From positions 1,042,843-1,106,842 of the forward strand of contig NC_052401.1 in NCBI RefSeq assembly GCF_009389715.1: a DNA stretch of 64,000 bases, given 5' to 3'. Positions 1-10,016 of the stretch are shown piece by piece (within the stretch, counting starts at the first letter, position 1; each line of letters opens with the position of its first letter). The stretch is from Phoenix dactylifera (lineage: Eukaryota > Streptophyta > Magnoliopsida > Arecales > Arecaceae). The translations under genes and the position numbers were made by a program. A model generated the notes under the pieces. It saw only the letters and a list, made by a program, of their open reading frames with translations. It had not been told where the DNA came from and searched no databases.

Positions 1-1156
1 AACAATCTCCACAACATAATTAACCAGCGACAAATTAAAATAGACTCAGGAAGATCATACTAATATGACAGCCTCAACCTGCAGAGCAGCAATATGTAGG
101 AGCTTGCAAGCACTTGACCAACTTAAATGGATAGAGGAGAACACATATAGAAGACAAATCAGTCCATATACACAGAAAGGTATTACCTTCATTGTCCTTA
201 TCCACAGTCACACATTAGAGGCCATCCAACTATTTTGTGACCTTGGTTAGAGCCAATGAATCCGTGAAAACAGATCAATTTTCTGCTTGGAATTACCAGA
301 GCATTCGTATGCAAGCCTGCAAATCTACGACTCACCAAAGCACGAAAGCCATGTCAGAAAATTGATTCCTCTTGTGCTTCATTTCATCAAAGTACACATC
401 AGAGCAGCAAAGATATTGAACATATCATGGAGAAACAACAGTGCCAATTTTTTTATAGATATCAACAGCCAATCCTGGTAGAAGATTACCGTCAGAAATA
501 AAGAATAAATATTTCCTACAAACATTCATCTACAGTTGTTAATCACAATTCACAAGCAAGTTATACCATTAAGGCGATGAAGATCTTCCATGACGCCACA
601 ACCACAAGCCACCAAATACTCTTTTCATTGGTCATTAGCATGACAAATTTCAGAATCTTTATAAATTAAACACGTCATTACTTTGTGCCGCATGATGTGA
701 TTAGTGGGCAGCACACGATTCTTAATAAACCTCAATCAAGAAAAGTGGATGGAACCTTCACCAAAATTGACAGGAGAAGGCTTGCACCTTACAGTAGTTT
801 TTACACAAATCACAAACCATTTTGATCTGCCAGCTTCTACAATCTTACAAAAGAAACATGTTCCATTCACATAACACAATACACAAAAAATAAAAGACAA
901 TCGAAGATTACTGCAGATCTCATAATAAATGAAGAAGCTTAAATCGAACATATCCACATAGCAAAAGGCTTCATTAATTCCATATAAAACATGTGCATGA
1001 AATCCCAAAAATATTAAACCTGGAAAAAAAAACCCTATATTTCTGTAAGCAGAAACCACGAGATCAAAAATCAACTAAAGAAAAGGGAAAACTTAAGAGG
1101 AGATCTAATCCAGGATACAATCATATAGGAAAGCACTCAAATACAATTACTTCACT
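1..1156. other. 3' flank of the cold-shock protein gene; no other gene seen
   Basis: AT-rich sequence holding only short open frames with no recognisable product. The right-hand part, directly after the stop codon of the minus-strand cold-shock protein gene, must contain its 3' UTR, but I cannot place the polyadenylation site. No bounded repeat was seen. Confidence 0.5.
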
Positions 1157-1867
1157 TCATGTGCCGTTAGGGCACTCCCGCGCAAAATGACCTTGCTCTC
1201 CACAGTTATAGCAACCCCCGCCGCCGCCGCCGCCATAGCTGCCGCTTCCTCCATAGCCGCCGCCTCCGCCATAGCCGCCGCCTCCACCATAGCCGCCGCC
1301 GCCATAGCCGCCGTACCTCCCTCCGCCGCCACCGCTGACTTCTCCCTGAGTACAGTCCCTAGCCAAGTGCCCAGTCCTCCCACAGTTATAGCACGGCCCA
1401 CCACCACCATAGCCACCACCGCTATACCCGCCGCCATATCCGCCGCCTCCATATCCGCCGCCGCCATATCCTCCACCGCTGCCCATCCTCCCGCCTCTCC
1501 CCCCACTCCTCCACCCTCTCCCGTATCCACCGCCGACGCCGCTTCCATAACCCCCACCGTACCCTCCGCCGTATCCTCCGCTTGCCCTGCCTCTGCCGCC
1601 AGAGTACTCCCTCCCTCCGCCTCCGGCGGAGGAGATGGCGGATCCATGGGGGCCTGTGACGTCGACGGCCTTGGAGCGACCGTCGTCGCCGTGCTCGACG
1701 GCGAACTCGACGGCGTCGCCCTCTGCAAGGGTGCGGAATCCGTCGGAGCGGATGGAGGTCTGGTGGACGAAGAGGTCCTCTCCACCGTCGTCGGGGGAGA
1801 TGAAGCCGAAGCCCTTCGCCCCGCTGAACCACTTCACCATCCCCGTCTGCCGCCTCCCCTGCGCCAT
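1157..1867 (-). CDS. Glycine-rich cold-shock domain protein with two CCHC zinc knuckles
   Basis: An intronless 236-residue nucleic-acid binding protein of the plant CSP/GRP2 family, whose members act as RNA chaperones in cold acclimation and development in nucleus and cytoplasm. The cold-shock domain fills roughly residues 9-76 and shows both RNA-contact motifs, KGFGFI (RNP1) and LFVHQ (RNP2). A long Gly/Tyr/Arg-rich tail follows, broken by two CX2CX4HX4C zinc knuckles near residues 159-172 and 219-232, the second almost at the C-terminus. I start at the ATG at 1867; a GTG two codons upstream in frame is not needed. GC-rich GGN repeats make long spurious open frames on the other strand. A telo-box lies just upstream in the presumed 5' UTR. 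Family assignment is strong; which paralogue it is cannot be told. Confidence 0.93.
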   Translation of the reverse strand: MAQGRRQTGMVKWFSGAKGFGFISPDDGGEDLFVHQTSIRSDGFRTLAEGDAVEFAVEHGDDGRSKAVDVTGPHGSAISSAGGGGREYSGGRGRASGGYGGGYGGGYGSGVGGGYGRGWRSGGRGGRMGSGGGYGGGGYGGGGYGGGYSGGGYGGGGPCYNCGRTGHLARDCTQGEVSGGGGGRYGGYGGGGYGGGGGYGGGGGYGGSGSYGGGGGGGCYNCGEQGHFARECPNGT

Positions 1868-1876
1868 CCCCACCCG

Positions 1877-1892
1877 AAAACCCTAACCCTAG
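1877..1892. promoter_or_regulatory. Telo-box in the 5' UTR of the cold-shock protein gene
   Basis: AAAACCCTAACCCTAG lies 10 bases upstream of the ATG. Such telo-boxes (AAACCCTA) are known near the start of plant ribosomal-protein and other translation-related genes and bind TRB/Pur-alpha type factors. The motif is seen; the role is inferred. Confidence 0.6.
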
Positions 1893-2136
1893 ATCACGCG
1901 ACAGCAGAGAAAACTTCGGGAAGGGAGACTTCCGAGTTCCGATCTCTACCCCACTCTCTTTCCACCCTTTATGGCTGCGTGGAATTCGAAACGGGGGATG
2001 AGGTTATTTTAATGGGACGATGATTTTAGGCATTGGACGGCTGGGATTCGGCCTTATGCATTAAGGAACGAATCGAGAGCGGGTATGGCCTTGCAGAATA
2101 AGTAATCGAAAAGACCATGAGCTCCCCACTCTTTCC

Positions 2137-2142
2137 CACGTG
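2137..2142. promoter_or_regulatory. G-box/ABRE core upstream of the cold-shock protein gene
   Basis: CACGTG within CCCACGTGTCC, about 270 bases upstream of the ATG of the minus-strand gene. This is the core bound by bZIP (ABF) and bHLH (PIF) factors, consistent with a stress- or light-responsive promoter. Confidence 0.4.
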
Positions 2143-2199
2143 TCCAGTTATAACCGCCGCCTTATCGGGCGCAAAGCATGATTAATAGCAAGCTTGTTG

Positions 2200-3693
2200 G
2201 ATTTTAGGAAGGACAGTCTAAATACTACTCTTATTTTGTAATTTTTTGATGTTAACTACAGAGTTACATCATCTCATTGGGATCAACTTAATCTAGCTTT
2301 GGGCATTAGCACAAACATAGCTGATAGGGTTTGGTGAGAGGTTGTGGGTTAAGCACCACAGCATAATATTGCATATGGATGACTCAGAAAATAAGCTTAT
2401 TGCCTACTTAGCATCCGGCCCATATATCATATGTTGCCAGCTACCGGCTATTTCAACCAGTTGTAGATCGAGCTAGAATATATGTTTAATAAAATAATTT
2501 GATTTGGATCTGAATTTTGAATCTGTTTAATAAACAGCTTAGGTTTGAATTGATAATTTTTTGATATATCATATATTCGGCTAGATCCGCATCTTATTCG
2601 GAATTTATAAGAAAAATATAGAAGCACGAGTTGGAATGAGTTCGTCGGAGTTGGATTTGGATGTGTTCCATTAACCAATGGGCAGACAAGTAATTTCTCT
2701 TCGAGATTGTATGGCTGATTAAATTTTGACCACAAGTAATCCAATTTGGTTACGTCACAGGAGCATGAGACCCGAATAGGCCATGTTTAACGACTACAGC
2801 ACAAATACTAAGTATTTCCTTCAACTCTCATGCGGAACTACAAATGCGTCATCAAAGTCCTGCAATCACAGACCAATACAAATGCATTTTTTTTTATGGC
2901 TACAAGCTTATTTGTCCCCATGATAAGCCATTAACATCATGATCAACTTTTTGTTTTTGTTTCTTTGCACAGCTGTAATGGATAAGAAGACATTGATGGA
3001 TACCAACGCTCAAATAAAAGCAGTGGATGTGCATAGATCCCACTTGTGGATGACTTCGATGTGTCCATCAGCAAAAATTCAAGTTCTCTCATGAATTGTT
3101 CTTTCACATGAATAAGGAAATGTAGAAACCCAAAAACCTAAGATCTTGCTACATTTGCATTGGAGGTTCAGGTTGCAATGGCCAAATTGATAAAAAAAAA
3201 CCAAAAAAAGGTTGGAGAGAACCACCTAAACAAATCAAAATTCTAGTTCTCGAGTGAAAAGAAAACAAATGTTCTTTAACTTTTAACTTTTAGTAAAGAG
3301 TTTTGAGGACCAAGTGTAAGAGATGCCAATTGCTGTAGCTTCCTGAACATGAACTGCACGTTTATTCTGAAGAGAAAGGATGTGAAATGGATTGATAGCC
3401 ATTGGATAGAAACTGTTCCATTAGAAAACTTGTAGAAGATGCCTTTCAAGTGGTAAGGGAGTAGCACCACCACCATTTCCTACTTCGTATGTGCTTGGTT
3501 ATGGCCCAAGGAACAAATAGGATGGATTTATGGATGCCAGATGCATCCGTAAATCCATGCATAAAAAAGGTCACTTTGATGACAGTGATTAAGAAAATTT
3601 ATTCCCATTGCAGCACACTACCTATGTTCTGCCTGTCACTAGAACATTTCTTCTATCAGGAAACCAAACGCGTACTGCAAGAGTGATTTAATG
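2200..3693. other. AT-rich spacer, no gene seen
   Basis: Low-complexity AT-rich sequence with only short open frames. No recognisable coding similarity, tRNA or bounded repeat was found between the cold-shock gene promoter and the solo LTR. Confidence 0.5.
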
Positions 3694-3698
3694 GGTTC

Positions 3699-4447
3699 TG
3701 TTGCTGGAACTGGACCCGGAGGCGACCACTGGTTGAGAAGGAGGAGCTCCGGCAGGTAGTGCATTGGCGAGCTACATCCTCCGGGGGACCTGCAAGAAGT
3801 TGGTGGTCGGGATTTCCGACGCCGGCCCTCCGATGCTTAAGTCAGAGGAGACTTGTTGTGGAGAAAGAGAGAGATTATATGTAGAAGTCAAAAGTCAGAA
3901 GCCTCTTTCTTTGAGAAGAGGGAGTCTCCCTTTTATAAGAGGGGTGACAGGGTTAGCTGTGATGTGACTGTGCGAATTAATGAGTTGCCGTCATGATTGG
4001 GCGTGATCGTGTAAATTAATGAGTTGCGGTGGATGACTGGACGTAATTGAGTGAGTCAATGAGTTGCCGTGGATGGCTTGAGATTTTGGGCTGGCTGGAG
4101 GTCCGTGGAGATCGTGCGCATTTAATTGTTGACAGTCGCTCAGGCGGAGATCGCGGGATTGGATTCCGGATGAGGAAGCAAGGGGCTTGATTTCCGGTGG
4201 AGTGGAGAAGTCTACTTCGTCCTTTGACCGGGTCTTCTTCGAATTTGAGGTCGATCGGGTTCGGCTTGGCCGAAATCAAGGCCGCGAGCTCTGAGGTCGG
4301 GCGTGCTGAGGTCGAGCGCTTCGAGGTCGGGTGCCTTCAGGTTGGGCCCTCTGTGGTCGGACGCCTTTAGGGTTGCTGCCGTTGCGCTCGTCGTCACGTG
4401 CCGGTGATGCATCCACGTGTTTTGGGCAATCCATTTTTCCCCCAACA
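3699..4447 (-). mobile_element. Solo LTR, probably Ty3/gypsy, with 5-bp target duplication
   Basis: A 749-bp sequence beginning TGTTG and ending CAACA, flanked on both sides by the same five bases GGTTC (3694-3698 and 4448-4452). On the minus strand it reads like an LTR: a TATAAAAGG promoter motif, then a pyrimidine-rich leader, then the AAGCATCGGAGGG motif common in plant gypsy U5 regions. No internal domain or second LTR accompanies it, so it is a solo LTR left by recombination between LTRs. Its family is inferred from these motifs only. The intact target duplication suggests moderate rather than great age. Confidence 0.85.
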
Positions 4448-4452
4448 GGTTC

Positions 4453-5590
4453 CCATCCCAATTTTTATGCTGAATAATCAATAAACTAGGAACTTCCACT
4501 GGATAAATAAGAAACATCTAACCAGAACCTGCTCTCAATGGAAACTGACCAAAAGTGCAATCTATTTAGTGACCTTGTTGAATGGCTCAGCATAAAAACT
4601 AATAGATTGCCCAAAACCTGCTCTCAATGGAAACATCTAATAGATTTTTTTTTTTTCGGTTGGACCGTGCAAAAAACTGGAGCTCAGCATGCAGATTAAG
4701 AAGCTAAAAAGAAAATTTCCATTGGAGATCATTCCGAAGAAGTTGTGGATCACACTAAGAATCCAAAAATATTGTCACAGAATGATCAGCAAACAAGTCA
4801 AACATCTATGCATTCAAAAAAAGTACAATTTAGAACAATTAGATTGTTTCTTTTAGCTCTTTGTACAATGAAACAGGACCTTCTGCCTCAAAAAAGATAT
4901 AGAAGTATCTTGTTGTTTCAGCAGGGACTGCAATTTACCAACCAAACTCAACAGATGCCCAAGAACTCTTGGCACATAAGGCTCCAACAGCATTTCATCT
5001 TTATTAGCAAAGCTCATTCAATGCTAGGTTTTGGCCAGGCGAAGTATGGTATCTTCGACATCATTTACTGAAATGGTTTAGTTTAGTGTGTCGAGGTAAG
5101 CACAAGGAGATGTTTGATCATTAGAAGTGTGAGTCCAATTTGGCTTCCTCGACCGCCCGAGCACTGTTTCCTTTTTTTTTCTTACAAAAGGATCGATAAA
5201 TAAATAGAGAAAAGAAATAATATCTTGCTCATGTGGCAAGACAAAAAGCCAAGGACGATTAGGGTTTCTTGTTTATTGGAGCTCCTGCAGATTTCTTTCT
5301 TCGTCCAATATGATATAAAGGGACATTTTCTGTAATTATATGATTTTATCATTAGTATTTTGGTCTAAAACGAAAACTTTTATAAATCTAAAATAGCTTT
5401 CAGATGTATGCTAAAAGTACTTTTCAAAATAATCTCTATTTTGGTGCTTCTCGCAGGTAGACGTTTTCAATTTTTTGGCAAAACTAAAACAGCTTTTCGA
5501 TTTTTTTACCAAACAACCGTATTCCAGCCAATAATATTTTTGGAGAGTCAGAAAGTACTTGCTGACCCACCAAAAGCTCTGCCAAATGGG
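4453..5590. other. Spacer with a truncated TIR-element end
   Basis: AT-rich spacer without a gene. The last part (about 5380-5590) resembles the right end of a small TIR element: it closes with AAAGCTCTGCCAAATGGGCC followed by TTA, similar to the end of the MITE at 50993-51612. I could not find a matching left end. A short phrase, CCTGCTCTCAATGGAAAC, occurs twice near 4527 and 4618. Confidence 0.4.
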
Positions 5591-5599
5591 CCTTAATTT

Positions 5600-7314
5600 T
5601 GCTAAAATCGTATGACTGATTAGGACCTTAATTGATTTATAATTGATGGTGCCAAACTTAGTTGGCCTTACTAAATTTCACCTTGATTGATTTGTAATTG
5701 ATTGTGTCAAACTTAGTCGGCTTTACCAAATTTTGTGAGCCTCCTAGTACTATATAAAGGTTGCTCATGTACATTGTAACAGACGAGCAGAAGTACAATT
5801 CTCTTCTCTTTTTTTCCAAATATTTCAATATGGTAGCAGAGCCACTAACTTGTTGCCATCCTCTTTTCCGCCTTATTGTCGTCCTCTCTTCCGTGGTCGT
5901 TATCATCGCGCGTATCTTCTATTTTTTTTTCTTGTTTGGGGGGCAGTCGGGGCTCTGGCCTCGATGACTTTCAAAGCCCCAATCTTTTCATCAAAATTTT
6001 AATAAAATTTTAACTTTTTTTCTCTCTTTTTTTAATTATTTATTTTTATTTTCTTATTATTTTTTGTTTCACTTTAAAAAAATTATTTATTAGGCTGCCG
6101 TGGTGCTTTCACTCTCCATTCCACATTTCCGTGGCCTTCCATTAAATTGTTCTAACCCGCTCTCTCTCTCTCTCTCTCATTAAATTGTCCTCTTTATGTT
6201 AAACCTATACAAAACTCTTCCTCTCTCATTCTTCTTTTTCAACATGTTTGGCATGAGTCGAACACTCCATATGCAGTTTGGGGCCCGGCTAGTACTAGGT
6301 CTCATTCTTTAAAATATTATCCATCAGAGGCTGTGAAGCACAATGGGATCCTATTGATCCTGAGCATGAGTCAAAGTTCACCATCGAAGACGCCGACTCT
6401 CACACCAATTGGGCCAGCTGCATCCGCTTAAGATGGAGAGGATCACCATGCAGCGCGCTAAACTATACTGTCAGAAGCTTAGCGAGTAAACTTGGCAGGT
6501 GTGATCTCACTCTAAACTCCAGTAGCAGTGCGTCAAACCGTACCGTCAGAAGCTTGGTGGATAAACTTGGCTAGTGTAGTCTCACTCCAAACCCCAGCAA
6601 CAGTGCATCAAACCGTACCATCAGAAACTTGGCGGATAATCTTGGCAGGTGCAGTCTCGCTCCAAATTCCAGCTGCAGCACGTCAAACCGTATCGTCAGA
6701 AGCTTGACGAGTAAACTTGGCAGGCGCAATCTCGCTCCAATCCCTTGCAGCAGCACGTCAAACCGTACCGTCATAAGTTTGGCAAAGGTAAACTTGGCAG
6801 GCGTGATTTCGCTCCAATCCCTAGCAGCAGCGCATCAAACCATACCATTAGAAGCTTGACGAATGTAAACTTGGCAGGTGCGGTCTTGCTCTAAACCCCA
6901 ACAGCTCCTACTTTTACTCTTTATCTAGTACGTCAATTTTTCAGTACATTCGTGATCCAGTTTGCATAGCTGTTCAACTTGCAGACATCTTTACCAAAGC
7001 TCATCCTCCTGACATCTTTCGATCTTTTGTTTCCAAACTCAAGTTGGAGTCCGCTTTATCATCTTGAGTTTAAGGGGAGATGTTAAAATTGAATAATTGA
7101 TTAGGACCTTAATTGATTTGTAATTGATTGTGCCAAATTTAGTTGATCTTACTAAACTTCACCTTCATTGATTTGTGATTGATTGTGCCAAACTTAGTCG
7201 GCCTTATTAAATTTTGTCAGCCTCCTAATACTATATAAAGGTTGTTTCTGTATGATGTAACAGACGGACAAAAATATAATTCTCTTCTTTTTTTTTTTTC
7301 CAAATATTTCAACA
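5600..7314 (+). mobile_element. Short copia-like LTR element with both LTRs and a target duplication
   Basis: A 1,715-bp element bounded by LTRs of 231 bp (5600-5830) and 234 bp (7081-7314), flanked by the 5-bp duplication AATTT (5595-5599 and 7315-7319). A primer-binding site TGGTAGCAGAGCC follows the left LTR directly and a purine tract AAGGGGAGA precedes the right one. Each LTR contains two copies of a roughly 50-bp unit, then a CTATATAAAGG promoter motif. Just upstream of the purine tract (about 6950-7068) lies a remnant of the terminal part of a Ty1/copia RNase H. The remaining interior lacks gag, integrase and reverse transcriptase and is largely a tandem array. Boundaries look whole, but the element is non-autonomous and broken. 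The LTRs look roughly 85% alike by eye, so it is old. Confidence 0.88.
6455..6905 (+). repeat. Tandem array of about six ~75-bp units inside the copia-like element
   Basis: Six diverged copies of a ~75-bp unit start near 6455, 6530, 6605, 6679, 6754 and 6831. The core common to the units is CGTCAAACCGTACCGTCAGAAGC, spaced by a segment containing AAACTTGGCAGG and a GCTCCAA phrase. The array sits wholly between the two LTRs and replaces most of the usual internal region. The units differ from each other at many sites, so the array is old. Confidence 0.85.
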
Positions 7315-7325
7315 AATTTGGCGCA

Positions 7326-7381
7326 TCGAGATAAGCACGAGGAGATGTCCGATCATTGGAAGTGGAGTCCAATTTGGCTTC
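7326..7381 (+). repeat. Direct repeat of the sequence at 5091-5148
   Basis: A stretch containing GATCATTGGAAGTGGAGTCC, which closely matches 5091-5148 in the same orientation (about 85% by eye over nearly 60 bases). The two copies flank the copia-like element region about 2.2 kb apart. Confidence 0.6.
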
Positions 7382-7594
7382 GTACTCTGTTCGGGTGTGA
7401 ACAAAAGCATTATAATTAGAATCAGCTACCCTAAAATTTCCACAGACGCAATGAGGTGCTTGGTTGTGGGTATGATTTCTTTGGGGTCATCATGGTGCGA
7501 ATGGACCATATGTGCTCATTATGATAGTGGCCATGCCATGCATGTTGGCTTCAGCCCAATAACATAAGATGGGTGTGTTTTAGTACCCTCCTAG

Positions 7595-7860
7595 GTCTAT
7601 TTGGGAACGATCCGAGAGGAAGAGAGTGCCAGAAGGGAAGAGGAGACAACGAGAGGGAGAGGGCAATGGATCAAAGGCCCAATCTCCATCGAATCCAAAA
7701 AAGAAAAAAAAAAAAAAAGGAAGAATCTTTTTATTAATCTAGCTAGAATCGGGTCTGCAACCATGGCGATCTCCTTCTTTCTTCTTGTGCTATCTCCCTC
7801 TCTTCCACTCCGATCCCCTCGTAATCCTGCCAGGCCCGGTGGATTGTTCCCAAACAAGCT
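7595..7860. mobile_element. Fold-back MITE-like element
   Basis: About 265 bp with inverted ends: TATTTGGGAACGATCC on the left (to 7613) and GGATTGTTCCCAAACA on the right (from 7841). Purine-rich sequence in the left half is mirrored by pyrimidine-rich sequence in the right half, so much of the element could fold back. No coding capacity. I could not define a target duplication, so the superfamily is open (PIF/Harbinger or hAT are possible). Confidence 0.6.
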
Positions 7861-7869
7861 TTGCGATTT

Positions 7870-9010
7870 TAATGCAAAAATATATATGTATAAATTTTCT
7901 TTAGATTTATGCATAGCCTCACTCTAAGGAGTGAATTGAATTAAAAAATCTTTGGTAAGATCCATGCAGTATTTATGGTTTACAATAAGCAAACTTGGAT
8001 GTTCATTTGCTGCTAGCAAACATGGAATAGCAATTTCTATGAAAACTTAGTTATGCCTGAGTTAAATACTTGTCTGTCGATTTAGGATTATGTTTTCCTC
8101 TTGAGATGAGACGTAAAAAAAAAACAGATAGATTGCCTGATCAAATAACCATGCCGGCGTACCACCGGTAATTATAGGAACAAAGAAGAGAAATAGTTGA
8201 GTTCAATTGCCTTAAACTTCAAAGACTTTTATTAGCACCATCGATTTAGAAAGGTTGAAGATTCAAGATAGATCAAAAAGAAAATTTGACTAAAAAAAAA
8301 AGAGAAAAGATAAAAGGTAAAAAAAATAACTACAAGATAAAACAGATAAAGATAATATAAAACTAATATGATAATCTGATTCGTATAAATACTTATCTTT
8401 ACTTAAAGGATAAGTATTTTCTCTTTCATTTTGATGCGTGTCTGGATTGGTTAGTACCATTCTATGTATTTTCTTCCCTGTCGATTATATTTAAATTTTG
8501 AATCTTCCCTCGAGCTTTCAAGTCATATTGCCCGGTAACTGATTTTAAATTGACCAAGCCAGTATTTTCTAATATTATTACCTAACACTTAGCCTTCCAT
8601 AATCAATCTATAGCGTACCTAAAATTGTTCGGAGTACATGTTTGATCTTTTTCGTGCACTTTTGACCTATTTTGTTCAAATGGTCAGCTTCGTGTATTCT
8701 CGGCATATCCTTTGAATCTTCTTTGAGTCATTACCAATCTTTAATAATGACACGTAGCACTTAACAGCTGTTTGCTGTAATGTTGCCACATGGTATTCAC
8801 AACACATTTGAGGGCTTTGAGCACCGGTCAAAGATATACTATGTGTGGACATCACTCAGGGTACGCCTTGTGGGCAAAAGAGAGAGAGCTGCCATTAGCA
8901 CTACGTGAGATTGTGTATTTTGATTTTTTTGGATATATTCGGACATACATTGTCTGAAGAACCCGTTTAAGCAAAAAAAAAAAAACTACAAAGGCTGCTT
9001 TTTTTTTCCT
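7870..9010. other. AT-rich spacer, no gene seen
   Basis: AT-rich sequence with homopurine runs and only short open frames. Nothing recognisable as a gene or bounded repeat. Confidence 0.5.
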
Positions 9011-9011
9011 C

Positions 9012-9475
9012 CTTCCTTTCTCTCTTTCTTTTTTTTTAAATTTTATTTTGCAACAGCAACCCACATGCAACGGATATTAGTGCAACCCATAAGGATGAGA
9101 GAATACAAAAGAGACAGGACTAAGGAGCGGTCATCTTAAAACTTCTGAAATATTGAGCCGCAAAGGATGCTACCTAGTTCACCGCACTGTTGGCCTTCTT
9201 GTACGCATGAATAGTCCGATGAAAGGTGCACTCACTCAAAAGTCAGCATATATCATGGATCAGTCGCATCCCACCCAAAAGCACGGCCCGAATCCTAGAT
9301 GCACTCGATCACCATAGCTGAATTTTCCTAAAAACGATACGGTCCGCGCCCAGCACTCACCTCGCATAGGAGACACCCTCTCACGCAACTCTAGCCTCAG
9401 CACCGATCATAGTCTGCTCGAAGATTTATCGACCCTCGACTACCACAAATCCAGCCTTCTAATCTTTGATGACAA
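9012..9475 (-). mobile_element. Truncated LINE 3' end (RNase H domain remnant)
   Basis: Read on the minus strand, this stretch keeps interrupted similarity to the RNase H domain at the end of plant L1-type LINE ORF2, including a GAE-type motif followed by YA, VLGAD and a GD-like segment that has decayed. It ends in an A-rich tail (T-rich on the plus strand, about 9012-9053). Stops and frame changes are frequent, so it is a dead 5'-truncated copy. It matches in kind the remnants at 28400-28901 and 52268-53290. Confidence 0.55.
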
Positions 9476-9479
9476 ATTC

Positions 9480-10016
9480 GGCATCTCTGCTATCTCCACC
9501 CTCGCATCATACCTTCAGGCGCACGTCCTTCGTCTTTTATCATTTTGCGCTATCAGTATTTTTCTTCCATCCTTCTTTTTTTTTTGTGAAAAATCTAGTG
9601 TTTATGACCAAATCCAACTCTCCTTCCAATTCCATCCTCCACGACGAGTCTTCAGAGAAAAATATGAGAAATCTCAGCCCTTGGATGGAGATAATCTAAA
9701 GTTTGGACGTCCCTGATTGATGGTCCCCTTGTGCTGGACCACTCCAGAGGTGGACCACTCGCCTTCCAATTTTCCGCACGCAACCACTCTCGACACTCCC
9801 AAAATCTTCTTTAGCTAACCAGTTCCTTCCAAGATAACCCAATCAGAAATCGTATTGAATTACGAAATTTATTCCATCCTTGCTGTTCTTATCCATAACG
9901 TCACCATATTAAAACTAATACGCAAGAACACTTTGCATCGCGCCCCACCGTCCTCTCATTCCCTTCTCTCTCCCTCTCTCGGCCAACCCCCAACCCCACT
10001 ACCCAACCTCCCCTCC
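9480..10016 (+). promoter_or_regulatory. Upstream region of the thioredoxin gene
   Basis: Pyrimidine-rich, promoter-like sequence leading to the thioredoxin ATG. The CT-rich, C-rich leader from about 9930 to 10016 probably contains the 5' UTR. No certain TATA box was placed. Confidence 0.4.

Noticed and set aside
1187-2023. 278-codon plus-strand open frame rich in Ala, Ser and Pro
   Set aside because: It is the antisense shadow of the glycine-rich cold-shock protein; GGN repeats on one strand give Ala/Pro-rich frames on the other.
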